64,000 nucleotides of DNA from Amycolatopsis sacchari (GTDB lineage: Bacteria > Actinomycetota > Actinomycetes > Mycobacteriales > Pseudonocardiaceae), in the NCBI RefSeq assembly GCF_900114035.1, contig NZ_FORP01000001.1, positions 62,001 through 126,000 of the forward strand, in the 5' to 3' direction. This document shows, in pieces, positions 8,235 to 17,331 of this stretch. The position numbers and the translations under genes are program-made. The notes below the pieces were generated by a model. The model did not search any database, was not told the DNA's origin, and saw nothing but the letters and a program-made list of their open reading frames with translations. Numbering within the stretch: position 1 is the first letter of the stretch; each line of letters begins with the position of its first letter.

Positions 8235-9211
8235 GTTTCACCGGGTTCAGCGCCCCGTGGTGGTTCCTGCTGCTGATCGTGGTCGCGGCGGTCGCCGTGG
8301 GCTACGTGCTCGCGCAGCGGGCGCGGCGCAAGCGCACGATGCGGTTCTCGAACCTGGCGCTGCTGGAACGGGTCGCGCCGAAGGCGCAGGGCTGGCCCCG
8401 GCACGTGCCCGCGGTGCTGCTGATCGTGTCGCTGATCCTGCTCACGGTCGCGCTCGCCGGTCCCACCGCGGAGCAGAAGGTGCCGCGCAACCGGGCGACC
8501 GTGATGCTGGTGGTGGACGTCTCGCTGTCCATGGAGGCCACCGACGTCAAGCCGACGCGCATCAAGGCGGCGCAGGACGCGGCGACGCAGTTCGCGCAGG
8601 GGCTCACGCCGGGCATCAACCTGGGGCTGGTGTCGTTCGCGGGCACCGCGACGGTGCTCGTGGCGCCGACGACGCAGCGGCAGAGCGTCGTGGCGGCGAT
8701 CGACAACCTCAAGCTCGCCCAGTCCACCGCGACCGGCGAGGGGATCTTCGCCGCTTTGCAGGCGGTGCAAGGGTTTTCCGCCGTCGTCGGCGGGGCCGAG
8801 GGGCCGCCGCCCGCGCGGATCGTGCTGATGAGCGACGGCAAGCAGACCGTGCCCGAGGACCTCTACGCCCCGCGCGGCGCGTTCACCGCCGCCGAGGAGG
8901 CGAAGAAGGAGCAGGTGCCGATCTCCACGATCTCCTTCGGCACCAACCACGGCACCGTCACGATCGACGGCCGCGAGGTCCCGGTGGACGTCGACGACGG
9001 CTCGCTGCAGGAGGTCGCGCGCCTGTCCGGCGGGGACTTCTACCAGGCGGGCTCGGCCGAGCAGCTCAAGGAGGTCTACCAGGACCTCGGCGAGCAGATC
9101 GGCTACGAGCTCAAGGAGGCCGACGCCAGCCGCCCCTGGGTCGTACTGGGCACGCTGGCGCTCATCGTCGCGGCGGGCAGCGCGCTGTTCCTGGGACAGC
9201 GGCTGCCCTGA
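8231..9211 (+). CDS. VWA-domain membrane protein (MoxR-associated)
   Basis: A 326-residue membrane-anchored von Willebrand A protein. Two helices (about residues 8-28 and 58-78) lead into a VWA domain whose metal-ion-dependent adhesion site is VVDVSLSM (DxSxS), with GTATVLVAPTT and VLMSDGKQT supplying the later site residues. A carboxy-terminal helix (about 302-322) follows. The GTG start overlaps the DUF58 stop (GTGA). With MoxR and DUF58 it forms a three-gene module equivalent to Rv1479-Rv1481. Confidence 0.92.
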   Translation: MSFTGFSAPWWFLLLIVVAAVAVGYVLAQRARRKRTMRFSNLALLERVAPKAQGWPRHVPAVLLIVSLILLTVALAGPTAEQKVPRNRATVMLVVDVSLSMEATDVKPTRIKAAQDAATQFAQGLTPGINLGLVSFAGTATVLVAPTTQRQSVVAAIDNLKLAQSTATGEGIFAALQAVQGFSAVVGGAEGPPPARIVLMSDGKQTVPEDLYAPRGAFTAAEEAKKEQVPISTISFGTNHGTVTIDGREVPVDVDDGSLQEVARLSGGDFYQAGSAEQLKEVYQDLGEQIGYELKEADASRPWVVLGTLALIVAAGSALFLGQRLP

Positions 9212-9214
9212 GCC

Positions 9215-9679
9215 TCACGCGCCGCCGCTGAAGTCGTGCTGGCGCCACGCCTCGTACAGAGCGATGGAAGCGGTGTTGGCGAGGTTCAGCGAGCGCGAGC
9301 CGGGGCGCATGGGCAGCCGCACGCGCTTCGTGACCTGCGGGGCGTGCTGCACCTCGTCGGGCAGGCCCACCGACTCCGGGCCGAACAGCAGCACGTCGCC
9401 CGGCTGGTAGGCGACGTCGGTGTACCGGTGCTCGGCGCGGGCGCTGAAGGCGTACACGTTCGCGGGCAGCAGCGCCTCCCACGCGGCGTCCAGGTCCGGG
9501 TGCACCCGCACGTGCGCGAGGTCGTGGTAGTCCAGCCCGGCCCGCCGCAGGTGCTTGTCCTCGAAGGCGAACCCGAGCGGCTCGACCAGGTGCAGCTCCG
9601 CGCCGGTGTTCGCGGACAGGCGGATCGCGTTGCCCGTGTTGGGCGGAATCTCCGGCTGGTAGAAGAGCACCCGGAACAT
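9215..9679 (-). CDS. trmL: tRNA (cytidine(34)-2'-O)-methyltransferase
   Basis: A 154-residue SPOUT methyltransferase expected to 2'-O-methylate the wobble nucleotide of leucine tRNAs using S-adenosylmethionine. PNTGNAIRLSANTGAEL, VEPLGF, LLFGPESVGLP and RSLNLANTASIALYE are the TrmL motifs, with the knot-forming SAM site in the last three. The chosen ATG gives the standard start MFRVLFYQPEIPPNTGN. It converges on the VWA gene, with only 3 bases between the stops, and is divergent from phoD. Confidence 0.93.
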   Translation of the reverse strand: MFRVLFYQPEIPPNTGNAIRLSANTGAELHLVEPLGFAFEDKHLRRAGLDYHDLAHVRVHPDLDAAWEALLPANVYAFSARAEHRYTDVAYQPGDVLLFGPESVGLPDEVQHAPQVTKRVRLPMRPGSRSLNLANTASIALYEAWRQHDFSGGA

Positions 9680-9789
9680 CCTGAAGATCGTTTTCCCTTC
9701 ACCCGTGGTTCGGCCGGTGGCGGCGAACCGGACATTTCCGCGCCCGAGCATGCCGGGAGCCCGTCCATCCCACCACAGGAGGATCCCGC

Positions 9790-11376
9790 ATGGTCGCGCC
9801 CCTCAACCGGCGCCGTTTCCTCGGTTACGGCGGCGCCGGTGCCGCCGCGGTGCTGCTCGGCACCGGAGCCTGGAACGCCGCGAGCGCCTACGCCAACCCG
9901 GTCCGCGGCGCGAACCCGTTCACGCTCGGCGTGGCCTCGGGCGACCCGACCGCCGACGGCGTCGTGCTGTGGACGCGGCTCGCCCCCGACCCCTTCGCCG
10001 CCGACGGGAAGGGCGGCATGCCGGCCAAGCCCGTCCGCGTCGAGTACGAGGTGTCCCTGGACGAGCGGTTCCGCGCTGTCGTCCGCCGCGGCAGCGCGAT
10101 CGCCACGCCCGAGCTCGGGCACTCCGTGCACCCGGAGATCTCCGGCCTGGCACCCGACCGCGAGTACTTCTACCGCTTCCGCACCGGCGGCGAGATCTCC
10201 ATGGTCGGCCGCACCCGCACGACGCCCGTGCCGTGGGCGAACCCGCGGGAGCTGAACTTCGCGTTCGCCTCCTGCCAGGCCTGGCAGGACGGGTACTACA
10301 CCGCCTACGAGCACATGGCCGCCGAGGACCTCGACCTCGTCGTGCACCTGGGCGACTACCTGTACGAATCCGGCGTCGGCAGCAACAAGCGCGGGGTCAC
10401 CGTCGAGGACAAGTTCACCACCGAGGCCGCCGACCTCGCCCGCTACCGGCTGCAGTACGCGCTCTACAAGGCCGAGGCGCCGCTGCAGCGGGCACACGCC
10501 CGGTTCCCCTGGATCCACACGATCGACGACCACGAGGTCGAGAACAACTGGGCCGGGGACATCTCGCAGGAGGACACCGAGCCCGACCAGGACCCGGCCG
10601 TCTTCCGGCAGCGGCGGGCGCAGGCGTTCCAGGCCAACTACGAGCACCTGCCCTACCGCCACACGCAGATGCCCGCGGGGCCGAACGTGCGGCTGTACCG
10701 GCGGCTGCCGTACGGCAGGCTCGCCGATTTCACCATCCTCGACACGCGCCAGTACCGCGACGACCAGCCCTGCGGCGACGGCACGTCCTCCACGTGCACC
10801 GAGCGCTTCGAGGACGACCGCACGATTCTCGGTGCGGCGCAACGGAAGTGGCTCGTCGACGGGTTTTCGTCGTCGCGGGCGCGGTGGCAGGTGCTCGGCA
10901 ACCAGGCGCCGATGGGGCAGACCGACCGCGACCCCGGCCCGGACGTCAACGTCTGGCTCGACCCGTGGGACGGCTACGTCGCCGACCGCAACCGGGTGCT
11001 GGCCGCCGCGCAGGACCGGGGTGTGCGCAACCTCGTGGTGATCACCGGCGACCGGCACCAGAACTACGCGTGGGACCTCAAGCGCGACTACGCCGACCCG
11101 GACTCGGCGACGGTGGGCAGCGAGTTCGTCGGCACGTCGATCACCAGCGGCGGCGACGGCGCCGACCTGAACGACGACGGCAAGGCGTTCCTGGCCGCCA
11201 ACCCGCACCTGAAGTTCTTCAACAGCCAGCGCGGGTACGTGCGCGTGAACGTCGACCGGCAGCGGTGGCGCAGCGACTTCCGCGTGGTGCCGTACGTGAC
11301 GAAGCCCGGCGCGCCCGTGACGACGCGCGCGAGCTACGTCGTCGAGGACGGGCGGCCGGGCGTCGTGGAGGCCTGA
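9790..11376 (+). CDS. phoD: PhoD-family alkaline phosphatase, Tat-exported
   Basis: A 528-residue PhoD phosphodiesterase/phosphatase, probably secreted folded with its metals to scavenge phosphate. A twin-arginine signal (NRRRFLGYGG and a hydrophobic stretch to about residue 35) fits Tat export; tatA and tatC are in the same window. Family motifs include FASCQAWQDGYYTAY, LDLVVHLGDYLYE, WIHTIDDHEVENNW and VVITGDRHQN. AGGAGGA precedes the ATG. No PHO box was identified upstream. Confidence 0.93.
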   Translation: MVAPLNRRRFLGYGGAGAAAVLLGTGAWNAASAYANPVRGANPFTLGVASGDPTADGVVLWTRLAPDPFAADGKGGMPAKPVRVEYEVSLDERFRAVVRRGSAIATPELGHSVHPEISGLAPDREYFYRFRTGGEISMVGRTRTTPVPWANPRELNFAFASCQAWQDGYYTAYEHMAAEDLDLVVHLGDYLYESGVGSNKRGVTVEDKFTTEAADLARYRLQYALYKAEAPLQRAHARFPWIHTIDDHEVENNWAGDISQEDTEPDQDPAVFRQRRAQAFQANYEHLPYRHTQMPAGPNVRLYRRLPYGRLADFTILDTRQYRDDQPCGDGTSSTCTERFEDDRTILGAAQRKWLVDGFSSSRARWQVLGNQAPMGQTDRDPGPDVNVWLDPWDGYVADRNRVLAAAQDRGVRNLVVITGDRHQNYAWDLKRDYADPDSATVGSEFVGTSITSGGDGADLNDDGKAFLAANPHLKFFNSQRGYVRVNVDRQRWRSDFRVVPYVTKPGAPVTTRASYVVEDGRPGVVEA

Positions 11377-11430
11377 ACCAGCTTCGGGACCCGCGCCCTC
11401 AGCGCACCCGCAGCCGCGCGACCGGCTCGG

Positions 11431-12033
11431 TCATCGCAGTGCCGCCAGGACCTGTGAGGTGTCCAGCACCCGCCCGAAGAACGAGCCGATCGTGCGCAGC
11501 GTCGCCTCCTGCGCGGCGTCCGACAGGGCGCCGGTGGCGTCGGAGACGAAGGCGACCTGGTAGTCGCGCATGAAGGCGCTGCGCGCGGTGGACTCGCAGC
11601 ACACCTCGGTGACCGTGCCGGTCACGATCAGCGTGTCCACCCCGCGCGGCCCGCGCAGCGTGCCGAGGACGGTGTCCAGTTCCGTGCCGTGGAAGGCGTC
11701 GTAGCGGTGCTTGCGGATCACGACCTCGCCGGGTTCGGGCTTGAGCTCGTCGACGATCTCCGCGCCGTACGTCCCGTCCCGCATGCCCACCTCACGCAGC
11801 TTCGGCTGGTACGCGGTTTCCAGCGGCGACACGTCGAAGGAGTCGTACAGGACGTGCCTCGTGTACACGATGGGCACCCCCGTGGCGCGGCAGGCGTGCA
11901 CGAGCGTGCGGATCGCGGGGAGGCGGCTGCGGGCCATCGGGACCTCCATCGGGAAGCCCTCGCGCACGAAGTCGTTCTGCATGTCGATCACCAGGAGCAC
12001 GGACGACTCCGGCCTGAGTTCCCAGGGCACCAT
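11431..12033 (-). CDS. Isochorismatase-family cysteine hydrolase
   Basis: A 200-residue isochorismatase-like hydrolase. LLVIDMQNDFV contains the catalytic Asp, VIRKHRYDAF the Lys, and VTGTVTEVCCESTARSAFM the nucleophilic Cys. Such enzymes hydrolyse nicotinamide, ureidoacrylate or N-carbamoyl amides; the specificity is not readable. ATG 12033 has GGAAG upstream. It is divergent from fabG with a 138-base shared control region. Confidence 0.9.
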   Translation of the reverse strand: MVPWELRPESSVLLVIDMQNDFVREGFPMEVPMARSRLPAIRTLVHACRATGVPIVYTRHVLYDSFDVSPLETAYQPKLREVGMRDGTYGAEIVDELKPEPGEVVIRKHRYDAFHGTELDTVLGTLRGPRGVDTLIVTGTVTEVCCESTARSAFMRDYQVAFVSDATGALSDAAQEATLRTIGSFFGRVLDTSQVLAALR

Positions 12034-12076
12034 CACTTCCCTTCCGTCTGTGATCCCGGTTATACCTCCCGCGCGG

Positions 12077-12876
<800 letters not shown>

Positions 12877-12904
12877 AAGGTTTTCCCCGTAGAAAGGACT
12901 GGTT

Positions 12905-13672
12905 TTGCCCGGACTGCTCGAAGGTAAGCGGCTGCTGATCACCGGTGTCATCACCGACGCCTCCATCGCGTTCCACGCCGCCAAGGTGGCGCAGGAGCAG
13001 GGCGCGAAGGTCGTGCTGACCGGCTTCGGCCGGATGTCGCTCGTGGAGCGCATCGCGAAGCGGCTGCCCGAGCCGGCGCCCGTGATCGAGCTGGACGTGC
13101 AGAACAGCGAGCACCTGGACACCCTCGCCGACCGCGTGCGCGAGCACGTGGACGGCCTCGACGGGGTGCTGCACGCGATCGCGTTCGCGCCGCAGACGTG
13201 CCTGGGGTCGCCGTTCCTGGACGCGCCGAAGGAGGACGTGTCGGTCGCCGTCGAGGTGTCGGCGTACTCGTTCAAGTCGCTCGCGATGGCGTGCCTGCCG
13301 CTGCTGGGCGAGGGCTCGTCGATCGTCGGACTGGACTTCGACGCGCGCGTCGCCTGGCCCGCCTACAACTGGATGGGCGTGGCGAAGGCGGCGCTGGAGT
13401 CGGTGAACCGGTACCTGGCGCGTGACCTGGGGCCGAAGGGCATCCGGGTGAACCTGGTGTCGGCGGGCCCGCTCAAGACGATGGCGGCCAAGTCGATCCC
13501 GGGTTTCAGCGAGCTGGAGGGCGGCTGGGGCGACCGCGCGCCGCTGGGCTGGAACGCCGAGGACGCCACGCCGGTCGCGAAGAGCATCTGCGCGCTGCTG
13601 TCGGACTGGCTCCCGGCGACCACGGGTTCCATGGTGTGGGTCGACGGGGGAGTGCACGCACTGGGCATTTAG
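12905..13672 (+). CDS. fabI: NADH-dependent enoyl-ACP reductase (InhA/FabI)
   Basis: A 255-residue enoyl-ACP reductase that completes each fatty-acid elongation cycle. It aligns by eye along its length with M. tuberculosis Inh[19 protein letters not shown] (cofactor loop), LELDVQN-type segment, [11 protein letters not shown] (Tyr154 and Lys161 catalytic) and [13 protein letters not shown]. The position matching InhA Ser94 is Ala91 (HAIAF). The start is TTG with AAAGGA upstream, which may limit expression relative to fabG. An insertion found in InhA before the LLEEGW segment is shorter here. Confidence 0.95.
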   Translation: MPGLLEGKRLLITGVITDASIAFHAAKVAQEQGAKVVLTGFGRMSLVERIAKRLPEPAPVIELDVQNSEHLDTLADRVREHVDGLDGVLHAIAFAPQTCLGSPFLDAPKEDVSVAVEVSAYSFKSLAMACLPLLGEGSSIVGLDFDARVAWPAYNWMGVAKAALESVNRYLARDLGPKGIRVNLVSAGPLKTMAAKSIPGFSELEGGWGDRAPLGWNAEDATPVAKSICALLSDWLPATTGSMVWVDGGVHALGI

Positions 13673-13707
13673 GGGCGGATCAGCGTGGGGCGCGTCATAG
13701 CGGCAGG

Positions 13708-14751
13708 ATGGTGGCCGTGAGTTACGACGCGCTGCTGTGGCTGTCCTTCGGCGGGCCGGAGGGGCCGGACGAGGTCATGCCGTTCCTGGAGAACGTGACG
13801 CGCGGCCGGGGCGTGCCGCCGGAGCGGCTGGCCGAGGTCGCCGAGCACTACCAGCACTTCGGCGGGGTCTCGCCGATCAACCGGCTCAACCGCGAGGCGA
13901 TCGCGGCGGTGGAGAAGGAGCTGGCGGCGCAGGGCGTCGACCTGCCCGTGTACTTCGGCAACCGCAACTGGCACCCGATGGTGGAGGACACCGTCGAGCG
14001 CATGAAGGCCGACGGGGTGCGGCGGGCGCTGGTGTTCCCGACCAGTGCGTACGGCGGCTACTCGGCGTGCCGGCAGTACGACGAGGACATCGAGCGCGCC
14101 CGCGCCGCCGTCGGCGAGGCCGCGCCGGAGCTGACGAAGCTGCGCCAGTTCTTCGACCACCCGCTGTTCGTCGCCGCGTTCGCCGACGGGCTGCGGGCGG
14201 CGCTGGCGGAGGTGCCGGGCGCGCGGGTCGTGTTCACCGCGCACTCGGTGCCGGAGAGCGCCGACAAGGCCGCCGGGCCGCCGGAGGAGGGCGGGCGCCG
14301 GTACTCGCGGCAGATCCACGAGGCGGCGCGCCTGGTCGCGGCGGAGGCGGGCGTCGCGGAGTACGACGTGGTGTGGCAGTCGCGGTCGGGGCCGCCGCAG
14401 GTGCCGTGGCTGGAGCCGGACATCGTCGACCACATCGACGCGCTGCACGAGCGCGGGGTCGAGGGCGTCGTGGTGTGCCCGGTGGGGTTCGTGTCGGACC
14501 ACCTCGAGGTGATCTGGGACCTGGACAACGAGGCCGCCGAACGCGCCGCGGAGCACGGCATGGGGTTCGCCCGCGCCGCCACCCCCAACGCGGACCCGCG
14601 GTTCGCGGAGCTGGTGGTGGAGCTGGTGCGCGAGCACCTGTCGGACGCCCCGGTGCGCAAGCTGTCGGACTTCCCGGCGGCGGGCTGCACCGTCAACGGC
14701 GCCCCCTGCGCGGTGGCGTGCTGTGAACCCGTGAGGCGGCCTTCGCGGTAG
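13708..14751 (+). CDS. hemH: Coproporphyrin III ferrochelatase
   Basis: A 347-residue ferrochelatase. In actinobacteria this enzyme inserts iron into coproporphyrin III (CpfC) rather than protoporphyrin. The metal-site His is in FTAHSVPE and the second conserved segment is [17 protein letters not shown] Cys in SACRQYDED together with [13 protein letters not shown] at the carboxy end could ligate the [2Fe-2S] cluster known from actinobacterial enzymes. ATG 13708 was chosen; GTG codons at 13711 and 13717 are alternatives. Last gene of the fabG-fabI-hemH operon. Confidence 0.94.
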   Translation: MVAVSYDALLWLSFGGPEGPDEVMPFLENVTRGRGVPPERLAEVAEHYQHFGGVSPINRLNREAIAAVEKELAAQGVDLPVYFGNRNWHPMVEDTVERMKADGVRRALVFPTSAYGGYSACRQYDEDIERARAAVGEAAPELTKLRQFFDHPLFVAAFADGLRAALAEVPGARVVFTAHSVPESADKAAGPPEEGGRRYSRQIHEAARLVAAEAGVAEYDVVWQSRSGPPQVPWLEPDIVDHIDALHERGVEGVVVCPVGFVSDHLEVIWDLDNEAAERAAEHGMGFARAATPNADPRFAELVVELVREHLSDAPVRKLSDFPAAGCTVNGAPCAVACCEPVRRPSR

Positions 14752-14774
14752 CGCGGCCACTGGCCAGCCGCCTC
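14733..14774. terminator. Dyad after hemH, possible terminator
   Basis: GAGGCGGC at 14733-14740 pairs with GCCGCCTC at 14767-14774, and a GGCCACTGGCC stretch inside can form a second stem. It overlaps the last codons of hemH and the first bases of the 123-bp direct repeat. There is no T tract. A bidirectional, GC-only terminator between the convergent genes is plausible. Confidence 0.4.
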
Positions 14775-15029
14775 CGCGGGACCGCCCCTACTGGGACCGC
14801 TCAGCCTGCCCGCTTCAGCTGGCGGTTCGCCCCCGTTCGCCGCCGAGGTGGTGGGCCCGGCGGCGGCCCTGCCGGGTGATCGCAGTGTGGCTGCGGGGCG
14901 GCGCGCTGGCCAGCCGCCTGCCGCGGGACCGCCCTTACTGGGCCGCTCAGCCTGCCCGCTTGAGCTGGCGGTTCGCCCCCGTTCGCCGCCGAGGTGGCGG
15001 GCCCGGCGGCGGCCCTGCCGGGTGATCGC
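14761..15029. repeat. Two tandem copies of a 123-bp repeat
   Basis: Copies at 14761-14883 and 14907-15029 are about 95% identical by eye, with one single-base insertion and one deletion that cancel, and are separated by a 23-base spacer. On the minus strand each contains a block similar to the last codons of the neighbouring gene and its CAGTAAG-like stop context at 15060-15100. This suggests that the gene tail was duplicated downstream. Apart from this repeat, the 308-base gap between hemH and the next gene holds nothing recognisable. Confidence 0.8.
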
Positions 15030-15059
15030 TGTCCGGGTGTCCGCCCCGCGCGGAAGCGC

Positions 15060-15854
15060 TTACTGGGACCGGTCCGCCTGCTCGCTGAACTGCCGCACCG
15101 CTTCGTTCACCGCGGCGTAGCGGGCCCGGCGGACGGCGTTGCCCAGTGGCCGCAGCGCGTCCGCGCGCAGCGTCGCCGCCGAGGCGGACAGGGCGCCGCC
15201 CGGCTCGTCGATCTCCGCGACCGCCAGGATCGCCCCCACCTCCTCCGCGCGCTGCAGCACCCGCAGCGCGCGGCCCGGGGTGCCCGCCGGCCACTCCGGC
15301 CGGGGCCGGGCCCGCAGCCACGCCGACAGCTCCGCCCGCACGCCCGGCCGGTCCTTCGCCACGTCGAGCGCCTGCAGCGCGCCCGCCGAGTCGCGGATCG
15401 CGTCGGTCAGGCCGTGTTCCGCCTCCGCCAGCCCGACGTACTCCGGCGCACCACTGTCCACTTTGTACACCGACCAGCGCACGAGCCCCTCGGCGATCGG
15501 CTGCGGCACCAGGCCGAACCCCAGCGACGGGAACAGCACCGCCTCGCCCGCCCGCAGCGCGGCCTCGGTGAACGGGCCGCCTCCGCCGAGCCCGCGCACG
15601 TCGCCCGGCACGGGGAGCACCAGCCGGGCGTCGGTGGCGCCCCGCGAGCGCAGCGCGGCCAGCAACTGCACCGGGGTGGCGGGGAAGTCACCGGCCGGCG
15701 GCAGGTCGAGACCCACCGCGGACTCCGCGTCGGCCGCGACGACCTCGTGCGCCTCGCCCCACGCGAGCAGGGCGTCGAGCACGTCGTCGGATGCGGCGGC
15801 GCCGGACAGCCACGCGGAGGTCCACACGGTCAGGGTCGCGGAAGGACAGCACAC
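15060..15854 (-). CDS. Conserved hypothetical protein
   Basis: A 264-residue protein that I do not recognise. It begins VCCPSATLTVWTSAWLSGAAAS, is rich in Ala and Leu, has no clear transmembrane helix or signal peptide, and contains a central FPSLGFGLVPQPIAEGLVRW segment. A start at GTG 15854 is favoured because TATTCT (15868-15863 on this strand) is a good -10 just upstream; an upstream in-frame GTG at 15896 would add 14 residues. It is divergent from the AAA+/VWA pair, so a shared role is possible. Degenerate copies of its 3' end follow it. Confidence 0.7.
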   Translation of the reverse strand: MCCPSATLTVWTSAWLSGAAASDDVLDALLAWGEAHEVVAADAESAVGLDLPPAGDFPATPVQLLAALRSRGATDARLVLPVPGDVRGLGGGGPFTEAALRAGEAVLFPSLGFGLVPQPIAEGLVRWSVYKVDSGAPEYVGLAEAEHGLTDAIRDSAGALQALDVAKDRPGVRAELSAWLRARPRPEWPAGTPGRALRVLQRAEEVGAILAVAEIDEPGGALSASAATLRADALRPLGNAVRRARYAAVNEAVRQFSEQADRSQ

Positions 15855-15933
15855 GGCGATCCAGAATACCGGCTCCGCGTGCTGGAGCTGCTCCACATCG
15901 ACGATCCGGCCCGGCAGGGTTAGCTTCGTAGGG

Positions 15934-17331
15934 GTGAACCCCGTACCCGAACACCTTCCCCGGACAGCGGGGGAGCTGCGCGCGGCCGGTCACCGGCCGC
16001 GCGGGATCAAACAGGAAATCCACGACAACCTGCTCGCCGCGCTCCGCGAGGGCCGGAACCCGTGGCCGGGCATCGTCGGGTTCGAGCGCACCGTGCTCCC
16101 GCAGTTCGAGCGCGCCCTGCTGGCCGGGCACGACGTCGTGCTGCTCGGCGAACGCGGCCAGGGCAAGACCCGCCTGCTGCGCACGCTCGCCGGCCTGCTC
16201 GACGAGTGGACCCCGGTCATCGAGGGCAGCGAGCTGGCCGAGCACCCGCTGGACCCGATCACACCCGCCTCGATCCGCCGTGCCGCCGAGCTGGGCGACG
16301 ACCTGCCCGTCACCTGGCTGCACCGCGACCAGCGCTACACCGAGAAGCTGGCCACGCCGGACACGAGCGTCGGTGACCTCATCGGCGACGTCGACCCGGT
16401 GAAGGTGGCCGAGGGCCGCAGCCTCGGCGACCCCGAGACCATCCACTTCGGACTGGTGCCGAGGGCGCACCGCGGCATCGTGGCCATCAACGAGCTGCCC
16501 GACCTCGCCGAGCGCATCCAGGTCGCCCTGCTCAACGTGATGGAGGAGCGCGACATCCAGGTCCGCGGCTACACGCTGCGCCTGCCGCTGGACGTGCTGC
16601 TCGTGGCCACCGCGAACCCCGAGGACTACACCAACCGCGGCCGCATCATCACCCCGCTCAAGGACCGCTTCGGCGCCGAGATCCGCACGCACTACCCGCT
16701 GGAGCTCTCCGCCGAGGTGGACGTGGTGCGCCAGGAGGCCAACCTCGTCGCCGAGGTCGGTGAGCCGCTGCTGGAGGTCATCGCCCGGTTCGTCCGGAAC
16801 CTCCGCGAATCGACCGTGATCGACCAGCGCTCCGGCGTGTCCGCGCGGTTCGCCGTGGCGGCGGCGGAGACGGTCGCGGCGGCCGCGCTGCGCCGCTCCG
16901 CGCTCACCGGCGAGCAGCCCGCCGTGGCGCGCCCGGTGGACCTCGACGCGGTGCCCGCCGTGCTGCGCGGCAAGGTCGAGTTCGAGCCCGGCGAGGAGGG
17001 CCGCGAGACCGAGCACCTCGTGCACCTGCTGCGCCGCGCCGTCGCCGAGACGGCCCGTGAGCGCTTCGGCGGGCTGAACCTGCGCCCGCTGGTCGAGGCG
17101 GTCGCGAACGGCCACCTGGTCGCGACGGGCGAGAAGGTGCCCGGTGCGGACGTGCTGTCCGCGCTGCCCGAGCTGCCGGTGCTGCACGAGGTCGCGCAGC
17201 GGGCGGGCGTGTCGGCGGAAGACCCGCCGGGCCGCATCGCCTCGGCCGTCGAGCTGGCGCTGGAGTCGCTGTACCTGGCCCGGCAACTGGCCAAGGACTC
17301 CGACGACGCGACGACGGTGTACGGGCCGTGA
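15934..17331 (+). CDS. Magnesium-chelatase-subunit-I-like AAA+ ATPase
   Basis: A 465-residue AAA+ ATPase of the MoxR/ChlI type. Walker A is LGERGQGKT, Walker B ends in VAINELPDL, and VLLVATANPEDYTNRGRIITPLKDRFGAEI carries sensor 1 and the arginine finger. It resembles Rv0958 and, with the coupled VWA protein, parallels BchI-BchD chelatase pairs, but no porphyrin or cobalamin genes accompany it, so the client is unknown. TAGCTT ends 7 bases before the GTG, so leaderless transcription is possible. The stop overlaps the next start (GTGA). Confidence 0.9.
   Translation: MNPVPEHLPRTAGELRAAGHRPRGIKQEIHDNLLAALREGRNPWPGIVGFERTVLPQFERALLAGHDVVLLGERGQGKTRLLRTLAGLLDEWTPVIEGSELAEHPLDPITPASIRRAAELGDDLPVTWLHRDQRYTEKLATPDTSVGDLIGDVDPVKVAEGRSLGDPETIHFGLVPRAHRGIVAINELPDLAERIQVALLNVMEERDIQVRGYTLRLPLDVLLVATANPEDYTNRGRIITPLKDRFGAEIRTHYPLELSAEVDVVRQEANLVAEVGEPLLEVIARFVRNLRESTVIDQRSGVSARFAVAAAETVAAAALRRSALTGEQPAVARPVDLDAVPAVLRGKVEFEPGEEGRETEHLVHLLRRAVAETARERFGGLNLRPLVEAVANGHLVATGEKVPGADVLSALPELPVLHEVAQRAGVSAEDPPGRIASAVELALESLYLARQLAKDSDDATTVYGP

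Noticed and set aside
14947-15321. Minus-strand frame running from the hypothetical gene into the direct repeat
   Set aside because: It is in a different frame from the supported gene; only the repeat resemblance is meaningful.
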